In this document: positions 7,672 through 9,995 of the stretch, piece after piece
Layout of the letters: each line of letters opens with the position of its first letter
Position numbering within the stretch: the stretch's first letter is position 1
NCBI GenBank assembly: GCA_003217835.1
Contig: QHMQ01000041.1
Coordinates: 1 to 9,995 of the forward strand
Length of the DNA: 9,995 nt
Reading direction: 5' to 3'
Origin: Verrucomicrobiota bacterium
GTDB lineage: Bacteria; Verrucomicrobiota; Verrucomicrobiia; Chthoniobacterales; UBA10450
Notes under the pieces: model-generated
The model's input: the letters and a program-made list of their open reading frames with translations, nothing else
The model's database searches: none
Told to the model about the DNA's origin: nothing
Made by a program: the position numbers and the translations under genes

Positions 7672-8688
7672 ATGCAGAAAATTGCTGTCCTGGCGCTGGT
7701 CGCAGTTCCGCTCGGTTTCGTTTCCGCTGCGCAATTGATCCCCACCGAACCGGGAACCGGTTGGCGATACAACATGACACAAGAAGTTGGCAAAGGACTC
7801 CGCGTCCCTGATTCAAAAATGGACGCCGAGGGGAAAATTCGCCAACCGGTTTTGTACCGCATCGCTGGTATGGAAAACATCGACGGCAAAGAGCTGCTCA
7901 AGTTTGAAATGCATCGCGCTGGCGCGGTGACAAACACAGACCTGCTTTCCGTGGACGAACACGGCATCATTTGTGTGGCGCGCATGAATTTGGACGGCGA
8001 ACTGATCAAGCTTGATCCACCTCAAACGATGATCGCCACGCCGCTTAAACCGGGCACAAGCTGGAATTTCAATGGACAGGTTGGCGAGATGAAAGTTCAT
8101 CAGCATTACGACGTGACCGGAGAAGAAGATGTCGAAGTGCCCGCGGGAGAATTTCACGCATCCCGTATTCACGGCGAACAGACGTCACCCAGCCCGATGA
8201 CGATTGACCGCTGGTTCGTGACCGGGACCGGAATCGTCAAAGACATCACAACAATTCGCGGCTCGAACGGCGATTTGCTTGAGCGCATTTCTCTTGAATT
8301 GACGGAACGTCCCAAAATTGTGAACAGACCGGAAGTTAACGTGGAGGCGGCGACGAAGAAACTTTCCGTAAGCGTTGCCAAAGAGCGATTCGGTAAACCG
8401 ACCACGGCATTTTCGTGGGACACACCTCAGATTTATGTGCGCTGGAAAGGACATCGCTTGCGAAAAGGCGCCAAGGTCCGCGTGGACTGGATCGCTGAGA
8501 ATATTGGCGACGATGCTCCCGCTGATTACGGCGCGGACGAAGCTTCCACAATCGCGGACGGTCCAACCGCTCATGGAACATTTACGCTGTCGCGGCCGGA
8601 TGACGGCTGGGCCCCCGGCAATTATCGCACGGAGTTCTACGTTGACGATGTCTTGGTAGACACAGTGAAGCTGAAGATTGTGAAGTAA
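7672..8688 (+). CDS. Secreted protein of unknown function, two beta-rich domains
   Basis: I do not recognise this 338-residue protein. It starts with a Sec signal peptide (MQKIAVLALVAVPLGFVSAA, no lipobox). Residues 25-212 resemble the DUF3108/TapB-type fold in style: GTGWRYNM, a central VEVPAGEFHASRI, then DRWFVTGTGIVKD and an RISLEL strand, a pattern common in small periplasmic proteins. Residues about 225-338 form a second, Ig-like-looking domain (FSWDTPQIYVRWKG, GAKVRVDWIAENIGDD, DDGWAPGNYRTEFYVDDVLV) that looks like a ligand- or polymer-contacting module. The ATG at 7672 is chosen because it begins the signal peptide; the frame extends upstream to 7606 but without signal-like sequence. 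No good Shine-Dalgarno site is visible. It is divergent from the MFS gene (141 bp apart) and 63 bp upstream of the DUF2807 lipoprotein on the same strand, so the two may be cotranscribed. Confidence 0.75.
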   Translation: MQKIAVLALVAVPLGFVSAAQLIPTEPGTGWRYNMTQEVGKGLRVPDSKMDAEGKIRQPVLYRIAGMENIDGKELLKFEMHRAGAVTNTDLLSVDEHGIICVARMNLDGELIKLDPPQTMIATPLKPGTSWNFNGQVGEMKVHQHYDVTGEEDVEVPAGEFHASRIHGEQTSPSPMTIDRWFVTGTGIVKDITTIRGSNGDLLERISLELTERPKIVNRPEVNVEAATKKLSVSVAKERFGKPTTAFSWDTPQIYVRWKGHRLRKGAKVRVDWIAENIGDDAPADYGADEASTIADGPTAHGTFTLSRPDDGWAPGNYRTEFYVDDVLVDTVKLKIVK

Positions 8689-8733
8689 ACGCGAATTCTT
8701 GAATCCAAGGCCGGGCGTTGCCGCATCGTAATA

Positions 8734-8741
8734 AGAGGAGG
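8734..8741 (+). promoter_or_regulatory. Strong Shine-Dalgarno site for the DUF2807 gene
   Basis: AGAGGAGG ends 10 nt before the ATG at 8752. It is the stronger of the ribosome-binding sites on the plus strand and confirms that start over other in-frame codons. Confidence 0.75.
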
Positions 8742-8751
8742 CACAATTTCC

Positions 8752-9399
8752 ATGAAGAAGATCACGATCATATTTCTTGCCGCATGCGTCGCTTTGGTCG
8801 CCGGATGCCATTGGGTCGGAGTTCGGGGCAATGGCAATATCAAGACCGATCAACGCACGATCAGTGCCTTTGCCAATATTGATGCGGGCGGCGCATTCAT
8901 AATTGAATGGCAGAATGGCGCGCCCGCTCTCAGCATCACCACGGATGAAAATCTTCTCCCCTACGTCGACAGCCACGTTTCTGGCGACACCCTTTACTTG
9001 CACACGCGCGACCAGATTTGGCCGACGCACGGGATCAAGGCGGCTATCTCAAGTCCGACGCGTTCTGGGGCGAAGACCAGCGGCGCCGTTAGGCTCACCG
9101 CGAATCAACTTGCTGGCCCGAGATTCGCTTTGGAATCGACAGGCGCAGCACGTGTCACACTCGATGGAAACATCGATGAATTGCTCGCGGATATGACTGG
9201 CGCAAGCGAATTAACCGCGAATGGTCTTCAAACCAAAACCGCCGAAATCTCCACCACCGGCGCAGCTGATGCCGAGCTTGCCGTTAGCGAGATATTGAAA
9301 GTGGCAATCACCGGCGCGGGCAAAGTTTCTTATTCTGGTAATCCGAAGACGATCGAGAAACACATTACTGGCGCCGGCTCGATCCGCCACAAAGATTAG
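8752..9399 (+). CDS. DUF2807 (GIN-domain) lipoprotein, putative adhesin-like
   Basis: A 215-residue lipoprotein: signal peptide MKKITIIFLAACVALVAGC with lipobox LVAGC, so lipidation is expected at Cys19. The mature part is one DUF2807/GIN domain, a right-handed beta-helix-like fold often annotated putative auto-transporter adhesin; its biochemical role is unknown. Visible signs are FANIDAGGAFIIEW near the N-terminus and the regularly spaced Thr/Ser-Gly-Ala turns (ESTGAARVTL, ADMTGASELTA, STTGAADAELA, AITGAGKVSYSG, HITGAGSIRHKD), each one turn of the helix. The start is fixed by the lipobox and AGAGGAGG upstream. It lies 63 bp behind the secreted two-domain protein and converges with the Cys-rich peptide gene. 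A partial relative of its C-terminus survives at 9773-9844. Confidence 0.85.
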   Translation: MKKITIIFLAACVALVAGCHWVGVRGNGNIKTDQRTISAFANIDAGGAFIIEWQNGAPALSITTDENLLPYVDSHVSGDTLYLHTRDQIWPTHGIKAAISSPTRSGAKTSGAVRLTANQLAGPRFALESTGAARVTLDGNIDELLADMTGASELTANGLQTKTAEISTTGAADAELAVSEILKVAITGAGKVSYSGNPKTIEKHITGAGSIRHKD

Positions 9400-9414
9400 A
9401 TCTGACAAATGGTA

Positions 9415-9466
9415 GAGACGGATCGCCGAGCCGTCCGTCTTCGACACGCCCCCCGCGTGTCGTCTC
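9415..9466. repeat. Double-hairpin intergenic element between convergent genes
   Basis: Outer arms GAGACG (9415-9420) and CGTCTC (9461-9466) enclose two hairpins. The first is GACGG (9417-9421) with CCGTC (9431-9435), with further pairs inside. The second is CGACACGC (9442-9449) with GCGTGTCG (9455-9462) around a CCCCC loop. The outer arms overlap the hairpins, so alternative folds compete. It lies between the stops of the DUF2807 gene and the Cys-rich peptide gene and may serve as a bidirectional transcription stop. There is no T-run on either side, so a Rho-independent terminator is not certain; a REP-like mobile repeat is the alternative. Confidence 0.6.
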
Positions 9467-9486
9467 CAAGATCGACGCTTTGCCCT

Positions 9487-9642
9487 TTAACAGTCGCAAC
9501 TTTTCCCGCAATTGCACGCCTTGTTGTCGTTCATCGGACAGTTCTTGCCGGTCTTTTTGCAAGTCGGCTTGTCTGCCGCAAAAGTTGCTGTGCAAATCAC
9601 TGCCGCCAGAATCGAAAACAGAATTTTAGTGTAATTCTTCAT
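9487..9642 (-). CDS. Small secreted Cys-rich peptide (51 aa)
   Basis: A 51-codon gene, easy to miss because of its size. The product starts MKNYTKILFSILAAVICTAT and then FAADKPTCKKTGKN, which looks like a clean Sec signal peptide cleaved after TFA or FAA. The roughly 28-residue mature peptide, DKPTCKKTGKNCPMNDNK followed by ACNCGKSCDC, has six Cys (one in TCK, one in NCP, then ACNC, SC, DC at residues 28, 35, 43, 45, 49 and 51) and many Lys, so it may bind metal ions like a tiny metallothionein or be held by disulphides. The start at 9642 is an ATG without a clear Shine-Dalgarno site. It converges with the DUF2807 lipoprotein. Function is unknown; six Cys in 28 mature residues make chance unlikely, but the gene is called only from composition and the signal peptide. 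Confidence 0.65.
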   Translation of the reverse strand: MKNYTKILFSILAAVICTATFAADKPTCKKTGKNCPMNDNKACNCGKSCDC

Positions 9643-9772
9643 GAGATTAGTTTTGTTCGCGATGTCATCCGGCGCTAGCGAAAAGAATTAATTAGATTTT
9701 CATACGATTGGAGCGGGCACCTGGCAATGCCGCGGCCACAAGGAAGGGTGTCTTCGAAATAAATCACGCGGT
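9643..9772. other. Gene-free stretch between Cys-rich peptide gene and DUF2807 relic
   Basis: Must hold the promoter of the Cys-rich peptide gene (minus strand), since nothing else precedes it. An AT-rich patch around 9684-9702 is the likeliest place, but no clear -35/-10 pair is visible. The right end, from about 9763, may be badly decayed sequence of the same DUF2807 relic. Nothing else is recognised. Confidence 0.3.
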
Positions 9773-9844
9773 TTTAGCGCCGGCAACCCGAAGACAATCG
9801 AGAAACATATCAGCGGCGCAGGCTCGATCCGATATAAAGCTTAG
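9773..9844 (+). pseudogene. C-terminal relic of a second DUF2807 gene
   Basis: A 24-codon stretch ending in TAG encodes FSAGNPKTIEK followed by HISGAGSIRYKA, which matches the last residues of the DUF2807 lipoprotein (SGNPKTIEK, HITGAGSIRHKD). From GNP onward 17 of 20 residues agree. Ten of those codons differ at the DNA level, seven of them silently (for example AAT/AAC, ACG/ACA, CAC/CAT), so it diverged while still selected as protein and is not a fresh copy. There is no start codon, signal peptide or upstream domain, so a former tandem paralogue has been lost except for its tail. Confidence 0.8.
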
Positions 9845-9888
9845 CTCCTGTAGCCGTCTCAGTGATTGGAAAGATCGACAATAAAATT

Positions 9889-9949
9889 CTGTAGGGGAAG
9901 CAGTTTGCTTCCAAATACCAACACGGGACGCTAACAGCGTCCCCTACAG
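9889..9949. repeat. Double-hairpin REP-like element with inverted outer arms
   Basis: The outer arms CTGTAGGGG (9889-9897) and CCCCTACAG (9941-9949) are exact reverse complements. Between them are hairpin one, GGAAGCA-GTT-TGCTTCC (9896-9912), and hairpin two, GGGACGCT-AAC-AGCGTCCC (9925-9943), both perfect. The inner hairpins overlap the ends of the outer arms. This 61-nt layout is what one expects of a dispersed REP/BIME-like intergenic repeat; it is not a simple terminator since no T-run follows. Its copy number in the genome cannot be seen here. Confidence 0.8.
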
Positions 9950-9995
9950 CGCGCCGCGCGCGCTGTCGTGAAGACAAGGTGGGACGACACAGAGG
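9950..9995. other. GC-rich tail with short dyad
   Basis: Begins with an alternating GC run (to about 9963), then TGTCGT (9964-9969) and its reverse complement ACGACA (9984-9989) separated by 14 nt. It may be the edge of a further repeat copy cut by the window end. No gene is visible. Confidence 0.3.

Noticed and set aside
8185..9030. 281-codon minus-strand open frame across the secreted-protein and DUF2807 genes
   Set aside because: It covers parts of two plus-strand genes that have signal peptides, and its protein has no recognisable motifs, so it is a shadow.
9365..9595. 76-codon minus-strand frame overlapping the Cys-rich peptide gene
   Set aside because: It has no signal peptide or known motif and overlaps the double-hairpin element and the end of DUF2807; the other minus frame (9642-9487) gives a clean signal peptide and patterned Cys.
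9889..9949. CRISPR repeat or tRNA-like structure
   Set aside because: There is only one copy with internal hairpins, no spacers and no cloverleaf or anticodon layout.

Overview
The window looks like a piece of chromosome from a Gram-negative bacterium with moderate GC. Evidence for an outer membrane is a predicted beta-barrel protein ending in Phe, a lipobox protein and several Sec signal peptides. The mix of genes (DUF3417-type glucan phosphorylase, a Cys-motif protein beside a CDLCGC barrel, a DUF2807 lipoprotein, double-hairpin intergenic repeats) reminds me of soil Verrucomicrobiota (Chthoniobacterales/Udaeobacter-like). That placement is from memory and is not proven by any marker gene here.

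Layout. Positions 1-202 hold no gene. A complete glgP-type alpha-glucan phosphorylase (203-2758, +) converges on a minus-strand block. Read in transcription order, that block is: a 14-TM DHA2-type MFS exporter (7530-5944); a type I phosphodiesterase/nucleotide pyrophosphatase-like gene broken by a frameshift (5939-4364); a small membrane protein with an HPCSLCH motif (4363-3947); and a signal-peptide-bearing beta-barrel protein whose mature N-terminus is CDLCGCY (3830-2793). The first three are packed with gaps of 0-4 bp and look like one transcript. The last is 116 bp further on with a strong Shine-Dalgarno site of its own. Between the MFS gene and the divergent plus-strand genes lies a 141-bp region with a conspicuous palindrome beside the MFS start, probably the operator for a local repressor.

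To the right, on the plus strand, are a secreted two-part protein of unknown function (7672-8688) and a DUF2807 lipoprotein (8752-9399). Facing them is a 51-residue secreted Cys-rich peptide gene (9642-9487, minus). Past it lies a 72-nt relic of a second DUF2807 gene (9773-9844). Two intergenic elements with the same architecture, two hairpins inside inverted outer arms, sit at 9415-9466 and 9889-9949.

Functionally, glgP is central storage-glucan metabolism and appears unrelated to its neighbours. The CDLCGCY barrel, the HPCSLCH protein and perhaps the Cys-rich peptide suggest an envelope metal or redox theme, but only by motif. I see no CRISPR array, transposase, rRNA or tRNA, and no clearly new defence or mobile system. 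The best leads are the tiny Cys-rich peptide, the palindrome at the MFS gene, the double-hairpin repeats and the two decaying genes.
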